From positions 1 to 64,000 of the forward strand of contig JAFCMP010000127.1 in the NCBI GenBank assembly GCA_017506865.1: a stretch of 64,000 nt of DNA, in the 5' to 3' direction. The stretch's first letter is position 1, and every line of letters starts with the position of its first letter. The translations under genes and the position numbers were made by a program. Positions 39,501 through 51,500 of the stretch are shown piece after piece. The DNA is from Tribonema minus (lineage: Eukaryota > Sar > Xanthophyceae > Tribonematales > Tribonemataceae). The notes under the pieces were generated by a model that saw only the letters and a list, made by a program, of their open reading frames with translations, searched no databases and had not been told where the DNA came from.

Positions 39501-42500
39501 TCTGGTCGACGCCGTCAAGGATGCCGACACCGCCATCGAACAGGCGCCGCTCACCATGCAGCCCGCCGCCGACCTCGGCAACGCAGAGGTCACCGCGGCC
39601 GTCGAGCGCGCGTGCGCGGCGGCGCAGGATGCGGCGGCGCAGTTTGCGGCGGCGGTGGAGCGCAGGCGCGAGCGCGACAGGTGACGCACAGATGCTAAAT
39701 GGTGTACTGTAGATACAGTAAATTGAAGTAACTGCCATGTACTCAGGCATGGGATGTGCGTCAAAACTCTGCGGCGGATCAGTTTGCGGCGGCGGTAGAC
39801 AGCCAGCGCAAGCGAGACAGGTGACGCGCCAATGCTAAATGCATACATGCTTCGAAGTAGATAATTTGAACGCGGTAGCGCAGTTTGCGGTGGCGGTGGA
39901 GCGCAAGCGCGAGCGGGACAGGTGAGGCGAGGCGTGTCAAACACTGGTTTGAGCAGGCAAAACGGAAACCGCTGCCATGTACGGCGGAGAGGAATGCACG
40001 TGCCAGTCAACATGTTCAAGCTGACTCACGGCATTGTAGTACGCCTGGGGCCAAGAGCGTCTGCACATCCCACACCTTATCCACATCTCCCGTGCTATCA
40101 CTGCCGCTGCGCAGGCTGGTAGTGCAGCAGCGGCTGGAGAAGGGCCGCCAGAAGCTGCAGGAGGCGAAGCTCAGGGTTACAGCAGCGCTCGACGATGCCA
40201 GCACGGCCGGCGTGCAGGGTCGTGACGCTGTGACTGGTAGCATTAACATCTACCAGCACATGGTTGCCGAGGCGCGCGCGGCGGAGGAGGTGAGCGCTGC
40301 TGCTGCTGCTGAACACACGAGTTGGAAGTTAATAGAACTTCAACATGGTGCATTATCTGAACCCCTACTGTTTACAAGCAAGTTACAGTGCAATTTGTGA
40401 GTCCTGGAGGCTGGGCCCCTTAGCTTGCTGTGGCTCGCCAGCGAGTGAGACACGGCTCACTGCTGCAACGCACCGATGAAACTGGGCGCGCTGGCTGGGG
40501 TACGTTTGAGGCCAGGGTTAGGGTTACGGCTCTAGGCCAGGGTTACGGTTGAGGCTGGAGTTGGGGGTCAGTGACTGCAGGCCGCCAGAGGATTGAGGGC
40601 GCACAGCGACACTTTGTGCTCCCACCTCAGGCCCATCAACAGGCGCTGGCGGTATGTTGCCGACAGGCTCTTCTGCGCACTGAAGCGCACACCGTACTGC
40701 AACTGCTGAGCACTGACAAGGTAGCACAGTCAGCATGTTCTGCAAGTTCAACACGAAGGCCATTGTTGTTAGCAGGCCACATTACACCGGTGCAGGAGGT
40801 TGTGGCCGCTCATCGCAGAGGACGGTCATTGAGCACTGCCATATACGAGCATACCTACATACTTCAACGAGCAACTTCATTTCAGAACCTTGCCGACCCC
40901 TGACCGTGGGCAGCACAGGTCCTTGTTTGCGTTGGACACTCACGTGCACTCTGACTTTTGCTGCTGAGCGCCGACAGGCTGGAGACGTAGGCTCCTTCAA
41001 CGAAGCCGCCAACTCCGCCCTCGGCGCCGCGATGGAAGTCCTGAAGGCCGTAACTGCCAAGCGAGGGCGCGTGGCGAAGCAGACCCAGGCCCTGCAGGAC
41101 AAGCTGGCGCATCTTGAGACTCCTGCGAATACGCTGGCGGAGGTTGAGAAGAGGTGCGCCCATCATCATTACCTTACACACCAGTGCCCTCTGCATATGG
41201 TATGTGTTGTGGAGAGTACTGATATGGTGACTGAGGAGTGTAGGACCTTGCAGCCGAAGCGTCGCCCAGCAGCAGGAGTGACTGCGCGACTGGAAATGCA
41301 CATGCGCTATGCTGGCACTGTTGGTGACTCCCTGCAGGCGCGCTGCAGAGCGTTTGCGGCGCGCACCGTCAAGACACTGGCGCGTTTGGAGGCTGAGCGC
41401 ATTAGACTAGGGTTAGGGTAGGGCTCGGCGTAGGGTTAGGGTTGGGGCTTGGATCAGGGTTAGGGTTAGGATTAGGGCTAGGGTTAGAATCACAGCGCAC
41501 TCACACGATGCGCCATCTGAGATGCGCACCGTGGAGACACTGGCGAGCTCGGAGGCTGAGCGCGTTAGGTTTAGTACGAGGGCTAGTGTTAGGGTTCGGG
41601 TTGGGGCTTGACTTAGGATTAGGGGCTTGAATTCGGGTTAGGGTTAGGGTTAGGGTCAGGGTCAGGGCCACAGCGCACTCGCACGTGACGCCGTCACAGA
41701 GCGTCTGAGGCGCGCACTGTGAAGACACTGGCACGTTCGGCGGCAAAGCGATTTAAGGTTGGGGCTAGGGCACGGATAAGGGTTAGGCTCGGGGCTTGGT
41801 TTAGGGTTAGGGTGAGGGTTAGTATTAGGGTAAGATTAGGGTTAGTAGTAGGGTCACAACGCACACGCTGCGCTGTCGCAGAGCGTCTGTGGCGCACATC
41901 GTCAAGACACTGACGCCTGTTCTCCGTGCCTGCATCCATGACAGAAATCTGCTCTATTGTTGTGTCGCATCGCGGCTCAATGCCCGATCAGCGCGACTCT
42001 GTTGCGCCCATGTCATACACGCCGGCGGTGCAACTGCACGGCGCTGTACGTTACAGGAAATGCACGTTCATTTCACCAGTGAAGTACTTTTGGCGTACAA
42101 GCATGCAGAAGGCACACACGCACGAAAGTGCTGATGGTAAACTTCAACTCTAATTACACACTGCGTGTCACGCCATGACCTTCTTGCTCCCAGGATGGCG
42201 CACGAGCGCGTGATGGAGGACGTGCAGCTGCTCAACGCCATTCACAATGCGCGTGCGGCCCTGGAAGCAGCGCGCCGAAGCATCAACAGCGCGTTGCCCC
42301 GCAGCGATGGCTCTGAGGTCGTCATGCCCCCCGGTGCCATCCTTGAGACAATGCGGACAGCGGCGCGCACCACAGGGATGGCGCAGCATGAGCTCGCCAT
42401 GGCCGTGCGTCACAAGCGTGGGCTTTTCAGCAGGCGAGCGACTGTGCTGACGCGTGCTGTGTGTAGCGCTTGCGCAAATTGTAATTATAACCCTAACCCT

Positions 42501-45500
42501 ACTTCAGCTGCACAGGTGACAGCGCAAAGCGTCGTGCCTCTGGCACACAGGTGAGTGCAGCGCGGCATGGAATATGTCCCAAAGACGCAACGGTGGCATG
42601 GTGGTTTCATTGGCAAACTTTGTCCATGTTAAACGCATCGGCATCAGCAATCCGCAGTCAGGTGCAGGGCACCCCGCATGCTCATGGATACGACAATGCG
42701 GCGCACTCTGCACGCTCGAGCGCATGGTTCACCCTTAATGTCACGCGGTGAGCGTATGATATTCGACATTTGTAGATGCATACGTGAAGTAAACATGTTT
42801 CAAATAACCACAAGGCGCAGCCCGACCTACAATGCTCTCAGTGCAGGATGCGGTCAGTCATGATCGGACTTCTGGCATTTGTCGGCAAATGATTGGCCCC
42901 TTTGTGCACATTCTGCGTCAACATGACTCCACGCGATGAATGCTGTCATTGTGCGTTGTTAATCTAACTTAGCCTAAGCTTACACCAATTCGCTACCTAC
43001 CTGATTGTGACTTATCCCAATTTTATTCTAGTATTACTGCATTTTCTCACATTGGCGCCTCCTTCTGGTTGTAACGCGTAGCAGGATGGCGGCCGTTGAC
43101 GACAGGATGCTCACCTGGCTGGCGTTTCGCCTCGAGCTGGTGAGGCTCAAACCCTTACCCTTGTGCAAGTTTGTCGCAGCAAATTGGTGCTCTACTGTAG
43201 AGCTCTACGATCTTTGATTCGTTTTCATGTGCTACCGTATGAGCTGCACAAACGGGGCATACGTCTATGTGACACAGAAAAGGCGCATGTGGGCACGCCG
43301 TCTCGGGCGTCTGTTGCAACAAGGTAGCTGATGACCGCTGACAGGGGGTTTGGAGACTAGCATATGGGGGCTGTTCTGCGCAACACCATCACAACAGCGC
43401 TCCGCACCAAAGCAGGCTCGCAAAGTCATCTGGGCCCCTTGCATATACGCGCAAGTGCTACCTGCTGACCACCAAAGAACCCGATGCGACTGTGTCAAAC
43501 CACACCATGTCGCCCTGCCTCCAACTTGCAGCTCATCATCGCCATTTGAAAGAATAACCTGATGTTTTTCTTCATTTCTGTTCTTCATTTGCGCAGGTGC
43601 CGCATTCGGCTGCGCATGAGCCCAAGACGGCAGAGGCGCAGCATGCCCTGGTCGGCGCGCCCGTCGCAGCAGCGCTCGGCGCCATCGCCGAGGCCCGGCG
43701 ATGCCTGCGCGACTGCAGCAACGCTCAGACGCTGCGGGCCCTGACGCTGGACGCTTCTCTCAAGGTATGTAGGTAGCGTGTGTAGACATACCCCTACTGC
43801 TTTCCTAAGATTGCCGATTGAGTTGGGGCCGCTGCTGTGTGGTTGAAATGCACCAGCGCCCAACAATGTGCGCGCACTTCAACGGCGGCGCTCGCCAGTT
43901 ATCGCGTCCTCTGCCTCGCCTGTGTTGTGCTATACGCCTGTAAAAGTCGCGGAGCCCCGACCGCACAGTACCTCGCTGAGCGCTGCCTTGATGGTTCCCT
44001 ACAGATTGCCCACCGCTGCCTGCAGCAGCCATCAACTGACTAATGATGATGATCCCCTCTCGTCTTTGCGCAGGTGGACGACGTCGAACACGTGCTGGAA
44101 GACACGCGCCTGAGCGTTGCTGCTGTGGCTGTTCATTACCAAAAAGCCCACCGCTACCTGCAGCAGCCATGCACTGGCTAATGATGACCCCCCTCTCGTC
44201 TCTACCCAGGTGGACGTCGTCGAGCACGTGCTGCAGGACACCCAGCTGAGCGCTGCTGTCATCCTGCGGCGCCGCGCCGCCGTTGACACCCGGCTGCGCG
44301 CTTTCGCCGAGTTGCTGGACGCTGCACGAGCTTCGCTCTCACGCGGCGACCTACTGGACGACGAGGAAACTCAGGTGAGCGACATTTGAGCGTGCGATGG
44401 GTAACGCGCTTCTGATGTTTGGATTGTGTTGGTGCGCCGCCACATTAAAGCGCTTCCATGAGGGCACCATGCCTCTCCTGGGGCTCGAGGCTTACCCTCA
44501 TTCTTGCCCTAACCCTACCTCCCACAAGTGCACCACGCCTTGCCCTAGGTCTTGTGGGTTTGGGTATGCTACCATCATTTTCTACCGAATGCTGCCTCCT
44601 ACACACAAGTCTGGCCGGGGACCGTCAAGTCTTGTCGATACAAAGCGTTGGTGACAGCGGGAGTGCAAGTGCAGAGATGCTTGAGTATTTGCAGCAGTAA
44701 GACCAGCGTGTTCGCATGGGTGCACTAATTACCATGAGAATATTATTTGCGGATTTGGTGTCACTGAACGTTCTCTGTCTGAAACAGAGTGCACGCGTCA
44801 CCTCACGCTCATGATGTCCCTTTACCAAGGCCCTGCATCAGTCTGGCTGTTCATAAAAAGGAAATCCAAGAATGCACCAACTTTAAAAAGTACGCAGGCT
44901 TCAAGCTGCACCTTGCCTCAACAGCCCGATGCCTCTTCTTGCGCCCTGTTGCAGGGCAATAGAAGTAACATTTACATTAGTTGAATACGCTGTGTGTGCT
45001 ACTGTGCGCTCAACAATTAAGTGTCTTCCGGCATAAAAATTCGAACAGCAACATGCCGGCTTTCAAACATAATGACGAGCACGGCTCTTGCCCTCTGGCG
45101 TGATGCTGACGCACGGATGGAGACTGTGATCGGCACCGCCTGCGCGCAGCGCGCCAGCTGCTTGCGCGCCCTCTGGCGGCCGTCATGACCAGCACCGACG
45201 ACAGCGGCGCCGCCGAGGAGGTGGCTGCCTTGAAGACTGCCGCTGCACGGTGAGCTGCCGAGCACTGGTGATGAGCATGATGAGGTAGTTGGGTGGTCAC
45301 TGGTGATGTGCTGGAAAAGCTGGCAGTTATATGCAGTAGGAAGTGCAGTTGCCCCTTGGCGACTGGTTGTCATGGTTCAGGTAAAAGACGGCAACGCTAA
45401 ACTAACGAGCGCGCTACGGACGCTGCTGCAAGGTGATCGTCGAGCGCTGATGAAATCAAGTCGTTGTGTTGAAGTAGGCATGCACGCGCCCAAAGCACAG

Positions 45501-48500
45501 CAGCGCGTTTTGCAATGCAGCACACCATGCAGTGCGGACACAAATTTAAAGGCACCGAAGTTGTTTTTCTCGGTGGGGCCGGCCAGCACCAATTGATGAG
45601 CGCTGACAAGCGGTTACTTTTTCTGCTGTCCTTGAATGTTTTGGACAGGCTGGCAAAGCTGTGTGCAGAGCGCTGCTGCCACTCTGCTTCGACCCTGTCA
45701 CATGCATGTAGCAGTAGCATCGCAGAAACACTCGTTGATTGCGCCAGTGCTCAACTTCGACTTTTTGCATATTGACCTACCAAGCCCTCAACGTCAACTG
45801 TTCCTGCCCCCCCCCCCCCCCCCCCCCTTCCTTCCTTCAGAGTGGCATCTGCGAGTGAGTTGGCTCAGCGTATCGTCAAGGTCAGTGACGCGCGCGTGGC
45901 CCGAGAGTGGAGCGCTGCCACCGCCGCCCTGACCGCCGCGGCCGACCGACACGAAGTCTCGATCGCCAAGATAGTGCTCGGCGGCGTCGGCGGCGACACT
46001 TCCGTTTCGACCGCGCTGGCGACGGCGGAGGCGGCTGCCATCGCTGCCAAGGCTGCTGTGAGATGTGGCGGTGAGTTGTGTGATTGTGGGCGTGCGCATC
46101 GCGTGCATGCTATGCGTTGCCAGCGCAGTGGCCGCTACAGCAGTGCTCAAGGCATGTGGCCCTGGCTCCCTTTACACAGAAGTATGTATGGTGGTGATGA
46201 CTGTGTCATGGCGACCAGGAAAGGGGTGTTTGTCTGCGCGATGTGTGCTGCCATGCGCGCAAGGTATCTGAGGGCCATGCGGAATTAGGTTCACCTATGG
46301 GCATGCACGGCGTGCGTTTGCTGGCAGCAATTGATTAGTGACATATGCTTGCTGCACACAGGGTCAGAGTGTATTGAAGTTCAGAAACTGCATCGCTCAG
46401 CATGCGCTGCACAAGTAGGCCATCACATCGCTACCGGGTGCAGCATCCCATCAGAGTCACTTGCTGCTCAGAGCCACCTGTGCTTGTTGCACTGCATGGT
46501 TGCAGCATGCGGCAGCACAGCTCTAGTAAGGGCGTTTTCTCTGCGCAGCGTCCATGAAACGCTCACACCACAGAGCAAGTACAGTTAGTATTGACAAAAC
46601 TTGAAGTATCAGATGCGTCATTCCCGCCATGCGCAGGGTCAATGTCTCTGGGAGGTGCGGCGACGGCGCGCGCGCTGGTGGCCGCCTTCGACGACGCCCT
46701 GATGCAGGTTGAGCACTGCCTCGCCGCTGCACACGCTGAGGTGAGCTCACGCAGTGCCCCCCAGGCAGTTTTTCTGTAGAAGTATTTGTTTTTTCACTGC
46801 TCCGTTGAAGTGCTTTCAAAGTATGCATTGCCTTCAGTTGCTTGAAGCGCTCGCCCTAAAAGCAGGTTAGATGTGATAACATGTCTGCGCTATGGCAAAT
46901 AATCATTAATTGGAGTGGCAATATTTGATTTCCCCTCTCATAGGTGTATTTTCTGGTAGATTGTACCAGTATGTACATGGCAGGACCCATGAAGACATTG
47001 TTTGGACGCAGTTGAACTCTTCCAACTTGAATTCTCCACATGGCTACCCATCAAGACATGCTGGGTACATTCTCATACCTCCACGTGCACTATTTCTGCA
47101 TGACTCTGTTGGTGAGCGTTCGCACACAGCTTTTTCGCACTGAGTGCCATACTCAGGTGCCTGCGCAGGGGTGAGCATCCGCATCAGCAACAAACGCGCG
47201 CTACACACTATGCGCCTGCATCGGTACCGAGGAAAACATGTTTGCACGAGTTCCCCCTCAACTGCTGCTTTGAGTGCCTGTGTGCTTACCATTCCGACTT
47301 GTACTTGCCTGACATCTTGTTCACCGCAGCGGCACGAGTGGAAGTATGTATGCACCAGTCCCCTCTCGACTGCTGCCGCCAGTGCTTGCACACTCACCCT
47401 TCTGAATTGTCCGCGCCTGACATATTGTTCACTGAACAAATCAGGGCGCGAAGCGGGCGCTCAAGGCGCGCCTGGGACATCAGCGGAGCGCTGCCACTGC
47501 TGCCCTGGCCGCCGCCACCGACCGACACACGGGCGCAGTGGCCAGGGCAGTGATAGGAGGTAACAGCGACGACGCTTCCGTTGCGACCGCGCTGACGGCG
47601 GCGCAGGCGGCGGCGGAAGCCGCTGACGCAGCTGTCAGATGCGATGGTGAGTTGTGGTGGAGCGCGTGTGTGCGCAGGGCAGCATTGGCTACAACAGTGT
47701 TCAGGACAGCTTGCCCAGGCTCTGCACTGTGTGTCAATGTGTGTTCAACCAAGTGCTGTATGAGTTGACCGCCGGCATCATATTGCATCACATTGCTCTT
47801 GGATGCCGCATCCCATGAGAGGCACCTGAAAAAGCCAGCTGTGCCCGCCGCAGCACGGCATGCAGCAAACAATGAAAGAGTTCCTTAAAATGATAATCTC
47901 ATGTGTCAATGTGAAGTCATTGGTGAGCTTTCTGTCGAGTAGGTGAAGCAGCGTGGCGCCCACCATCATTGGCATACTGCCCACAGGGTCAATCAGAGGG
48001 CTCAGCTTCTGCTGAGATCTGCCAACGGCTGGTTCTAATAAGAGCAAGTAGGTCGGCACTGATTCAAACTGGGCGCATTTCTTCCGCCATGTGCAGGGCC
48101 GACGTCGCTCACAGGTGCGGCGGCGGCGCGCGTGCTGATTGGCACTTTCGACGACACCATAACGGAAATCGAGCAACGCATTGCCGCCGCACACACAGAG
48201 GTGAGCGCATACGCTGCTCACGAGCATTCGTTGACGTGCTTCCGAACTACTGGCGACCTCGGCTTCAAGCGCTGCCCGTGCGGCAGTTTGTTGATAGAAG
48301 TAAAGTACATGTTTGCAAGGCAAAAAGGTGCATGCTGAGCACTGCATCATCATGGTGCTCAAATTTGTGAGAGGACACAACTATCTGTAAGTGTATTTAC
48401 TTCTGCCATTGCTGCCATAGCGGGAATGTTACGTGCACATGTATCAAGGCCCTCACTGGCTTATTTTAGGGTTAATTCCTGCACAGCAAGCGCTGGCGGC

Positions 48501-51500
48501 GCAATGTGCCGACGCCGGCACGCAGAAAGTGGCCCACTTTTGTGTCATTCATCGCCTGATTTCCTTCAACTGTTTGAAATCACTTTTGTGTCGTTTATCG
48601 CCTGATTTCCATCGACTTCTCACTGTCACTTTGAGCAGGTATGCGCTTTGTGATTGTGATGCGCAGGCAGTAGATATACATCCAAGCCTCGTGGACTGTG
48701 AGCGCCACAACGCCATCGCAGCTGCAACGGCACATGGAAGTGCGTCCGCAACAGCTGTCGCTGTCGTACATCACCCCTCAACTGCTGCCGTTGGTGCTCA
48801 CGAGGTCACCTATCTGATATGCAAACGCTTGCTTATCTCGTGTGCTAAATATACAGGGCGCGAGGCGGGTCCTTGAGGCGCACCTGGCCCATCATAGGAG
48901 CGCTGCCACCGCCGCCCTGGCTGCTGCCGCTGACCGGCACAACGCAGCGGTGGCCACGGCAGTGCTAAGCGGATTCAGCAGCGACCCTGCCGTCGTGCTC
49001 GCGCTGTCGGAGGCGCAGGCGGCGGCGGTAGATGTTGATGCTGGCGTTAGATGCGGCGGTGAGTTGAGGCAGGACAAGTGCGAGAGCAGCGCCCGCTTTG
49101 TGATACTGAGTGCGTGTCGCAGCTGACAAAGTGGTTGTGCTGCGGCGTTGCTGATCACCGGTGGTAAGCATGCGGTGACAAATGTAGGAAGGCTGCCGAG
49201 AGAAGTGCACCACCTGTTCACTGGTGCTGCCTTGATGCACTCTGAAAGGGGGGAAGGGGGGGGGGGAGGGGGGGGGGGCTGCCAGGGCTCCGCCAATGAC
49301 AGTACAGAGAGTATTTACCTGCGGCGAGCGACAGCACATGATCATGGCCTGCTAGATCAGAGTGTGTATGTGCTGCATTGCTCAGCAAGTGCTGCATGTG
49401 TTGTGCGCCGGCATCACACCACACTGCTTGCAGCTGGCGCCTGTCATCAGAGTAAGGCAGCATATTTTGCTGAGTAGATGCGTGCGCTATTCACGACCCA
49501 CAAAAACCCACGAACCGCCCTTGCAAGCCGACTCAAGCGTTCTCAAGTTTTGCGGCGCAATGCGCAATGGGTGCTCACAGAACACAGCATGCCGGGTCAG
49601 CACTGATCTGACTGCGATGGTGCATTGTTTGTGCCATGCGCAGGGCTCAAGTCACTGAGAGCTGCCGCGGCGGCGCGCGTACGGGTGGACGCTTTCGACA
49701 ACGTCATCGCGCGCGCCGAGTTTTGCATCGATGCCGCCCGCGCAGAGGTGAGCTCACGCAGTAGTCTTGAGAACATTTCAGCTGCCCTTTTGATGTGCTG
49801 CGCTTAAAGAAGCACTGTCTTACACACCAAATCGGGTACGCAGGTGGCTATATGTACACAGTTCGGCTTTGAAGCGAGTTACTTTTCTGCGCGGTTGGTG
49901 ACAGTATATATGGCAGCCAGGAGCCGAGTGGCCACGCCATGGCTGCATTGCATGCTCGCACTCAAAATTGCATTGACGGTGGACTCGACTCAAAAGCACA
50001 TGTCTTCTGCTGCAGCGATTTGGGTGTGCAGTGCCTTCCAGTGACATGCGCGCCCTCACTGCCCGCCTGATACCAGAGAGTGTTCTTCTGCACCGCCATA
50101 CATGCGCTTCATCAAAGCATCACCTGGGCGGCATGTATGCAATTAGACCTCATTGACAACACCCACTTTGCAGTAGCTGCACTGGCACCAACTGAAGCAA
50201 AACTACAGTAGCTCTACTGCGCGCCTCTATACAAATGCCGCCGCCAGTGCTCAGTAACGCTTTACGCTCTGTGCGCTCCACAATGAGGGCGTGAAGGGGG
50301 CCCTGCAGGCGCGCCTGGCCCAACAGAGGAGCGCTGCCACCGCCCTTCTAGCCGCCCGCCGCCAACGAGTGACACCAGATCACGGCGGCCGCGGCAGTGC
50401 TCGGCGGCATCTGCAGCGACGCTGCTGTGGCGGCTGCGCTGGCAGCGGCAGAGGCTGCGGCAGCATTGCTGCTGACGCCTCCAAGCACTGCCTCGGCCAC
50501 CGTGATCTGGTATAGGTCGGCGGCGGTGGCCAGCAGGGCGGTGGCAGCGCCCTCTGCTGTGCCAGGCGCGCCTCGAGGGCCCGCTTCGCGGCATTATATT
50601 GGGGAGCGAACAGAGCGTGAAGCGTACACGGGGTTAGAGTTAAATTAGGGATACTGAACGACCTCTGCGCTGCAGGCGGAGGAGGAGCTCCCTGAAGCCG
50701 ACCCGCTCGCTCTGCAATCTTGAACCGAACGCGCCACTAGTACTTGATCTATCCAAACTGCTGCAGGCAGTGCTTGTGTATGAGCTCACTCTTTAATTTG
50801 TGTACGCTTGACGCTGTGTGCGTGTAACACTCTAACCCTAACCCTACTGCTAACGCTGTGTATGTTTCATGCCGTGTGTGCGTGTAACACTCTCACCCTA
50901 ACCCTGCTGCAAACGCTGTGTATGTTTTTTATGCCATGCGCGGTCCACAATCAGGGCGCGAAGCGGGCGCTGGAGGCGCGTTTGGCGCAGCAGAGGAGCG
51001 CTGCCACCGCCCTGCTGGCCGCCGCCACCGACCGATACCAGCTCACAGTGGGCGCTGCAGTGCTCAGCGGCGTCAGCGGCGACGCTGCCGTGGCGACTGC
51101 GCTGGTGGCTGCAGAGGCTGCGGCAGCTGCGCGGAAGAAGCTATCAGATGCGGCGGTGAGTGGGACTGTTTACAAAAGCGTGTGACAGCAGCACGTGCCT
51201 GCTGATGTTTGCGTGCACTGCCGCTGACAGCGCTGTGGTGGTGCTGTGGGAGCGCTCCACATAGTCGATGAGGGCGCGGTGCTGGGCGTCTGATGGCGAC
51301 TGGGCCAGGCGTGTAATGCCGCTGAGGGGGCTCCGGTGACTGTGGGTTCTTGTTGTGGATGGATGGAGTGTATTTTGCGGGCTGCGCGCAGTGACGGTTA
51401 TTAATGGTGAGAACGAAGAACGTGGGCTGCAATGCTCATCAAGTGCTGCAAGGATTGACGGCTGGCATCTCAGTGCATGACTGCTGGATTGCGCCTCTCA

